A stretch of DNA of 5,141 nt. Source: Terriglobia bacterium. GTDB taxonomy: Bacteria; Acidobacteriota; Terriglobia; UBA7540. The notes under the pieces are model-generated. The model worked only from the letters and a program-made list of their open reading frames with translations, was not told where the DNA came from and made no database searches. Position 1 is the stretch's first letter. The number at the start of each line of letters is the position of its first letter. Made by a program: the position numbers and the translations under genes. This document shows, one piece after another, positions 4,560 to 5,141 of the stretch. The stretch spans positions 1-5,141 of the forward strand of contig JASHTZ010000102.1 in NCBI GenBank assembly GCA_030040295.1. Reading direction: 5' to 3'.

Positions 4560-5141
4560 TTAGAAGAACAGCTTCAGCGCCAGTTGGATCACGCGCGGGG
4601 TGCTGTTCACGCTGGTAATCGTCCCGACCGCACCCGACTGGATTGTGGTGTTGGGACTGGACAACCAGGGCGTGTTGAACCCGTTGATGAAGTCCGCCCG
4701 GAACTGCAAGCTCCTGGTCTCACCCCACTTCGGCCAGTAGAAACGCTTGGAGAGGTTCATGTTGATGTTCGAAAGACCTGGACCCAGGAAGGTTCCATAG
4801 TCTTCCGTCCCGATGCCATATTGTGCCTCGGGAGTAAAATTCGCAGCGTCAAACCAATGGTTGGCGTTCTGGACGAAGCCGGAAGGCACCGCCGGACCGA
4901 TCTGGTTCGGCATGCTGGCTCCGCCGCCGCACAGGCAACTGGAGCTTGTCGTGGCGTTCAGCGGGAAACCTCGCTGAAGCGTTACGAGGCCACCCCACTG
5001 CCAGCCACCTAGGAACGGAACCAAGGGACCGTGGGTGAGCCAGGCTCGTCCCGGGCCGAAGGGGAGATAGTAGTCATACGCCATGGTCCACTTCTGGGGG
5101 ACGGTATTGGAATCCGGCGCGCGGTCGAGCATGCGGTCGGT
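4560..5141 (-). CDS. TonB-dependent receptor-like outer-membrane protein, C-terminal part
   Basis: Only the last 193 codons are in the window; the frame runs open past base 5141, so the gene is cut by the window edge rather than broken. The product is the end of an outer-membrane beta-barrel of the Oar-like/TonB-dependent receptor type. Counting from the first internal Met (codon at 5132), typical marks are YYLPFGPGRAWL (21-32), LGGWQWGGLVTLQRGFPLN (41-59), NHWFDAANF (91-99), GPGLSNINMNLSKRF (117-131), LQFRADFINGFNTPWLSSPNT (142-162), ITSVNSTPR (172-180) and the terminal strand IQLALKLFF (182-190), ending in Phe as outer-membrane proteins do for barrel assembly. Full-length members usually have an N-terminal carboxypeptidase-regulatory-like domain and a plug, not visible here. 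Substrate is unknown; oligosaccharide or peptide uptake, or adhesion, have been proposed for the group. A Cys-x-Cys followed by three Gly (66-71) lies in a predicted loop. The stop is 91 bases upstream of the TPR gene's ATG. Confidence 0.88.
   Translation of the reverse strand, partial: TDRMLDRAPDSNTVPQKWTMAYDYYLPFGPGRAWLTHGPLVPFLGGWQWGGLVTLQRGFPLNATTSSSCLCGGGASMPNQIGPAVPSGFVQNANHWFDAANFTPEAQYGIGTEDYGTFLGPGLSNINMNLSKRFYWPKWGETRSLQFRADFINGFNTPWLSSPNTTIQSGAVGTITSVNSTPRVIQLALKLFF

Noticed and set aside
1..5141. CRISPR arrays, insertion sequences, tRNA/rRNA genes, toxin-antitoxin or defence genes
   Set aside because: I looked for repeat-spacer patterns, transposase or nuclease motifs and RNA gene signatures and saw none. 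The gene content is ordinary chromosomal.

Overview
The window looks like chromosomal DNA of an acidobacterium (Acidobacteriota, probably Terriglobia-like). This is inferred from protein style, not from a marker gene. The clues are the C-terminal end of an Oar-like TonB-dependent receptor of the kind expanded in that phylum, a secreted protein with the 'G-T-x-h-x-h-x-L ... A-x-x-G-D' domain common there, a TPR lipoprotein-like or periplasmic protein, and moderately high GC. No rRNA, tRNA, CRISPR array, transposase or phage gene is visible.

Layout. Bases 1-1577 (+) hold the 3' end of a phosphate-specific transport operon: pstB (the ABC transporter ATPase), a 107-base gap containing a long imperfect inverted repeat, then phoU, which starts at TTG. 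The other Pst genes (pstS, pstC, pstA) would be expected upstream, outside the window. Bases 1578-1795 are a non-coding gap with two short inverted repeats next to a possible promoter. Bases 1796-2458 (+) encode an exported protein of unknown function with a Gly/Ala tandem hexapeptide segment near its C terminus. A possible terminator lies at about 2496-2520. Bases 2619-3521 (+) encode an NmrA/QorB-like atypical SDR with a strong Shine-Dalgarno.

The right part is on the minus strand. A TPR-repeat protein with a signal peptide (4468 down to 3590) converges on the NmrA-like gene. Upstream of it are an extended -10 promoter and a leader that can form two competing hairpins. At the right edge is the 3' end of a TonB-dependent receptor-like outer-membrane protein, whose N-terminal part lies beyond base 5141.

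How the genes work together. PstB powers phosphate import, and PhoU links transporter state to PhoR/PhoB signalling and limits uptake. The receptor and the TPR protein may form an outer-membrane uptake and periplasmic pair, but only adjacency supports this. The secreted protein and the NmrA-like protein show no clear tie to their neighbours. I did not find a convincing new biological system. The most unusual non-coding feature is the long hairpin between pstB and phoU. The other items worth checking are the TPR-gene leader and the small tandem repeat in the secreted protein.
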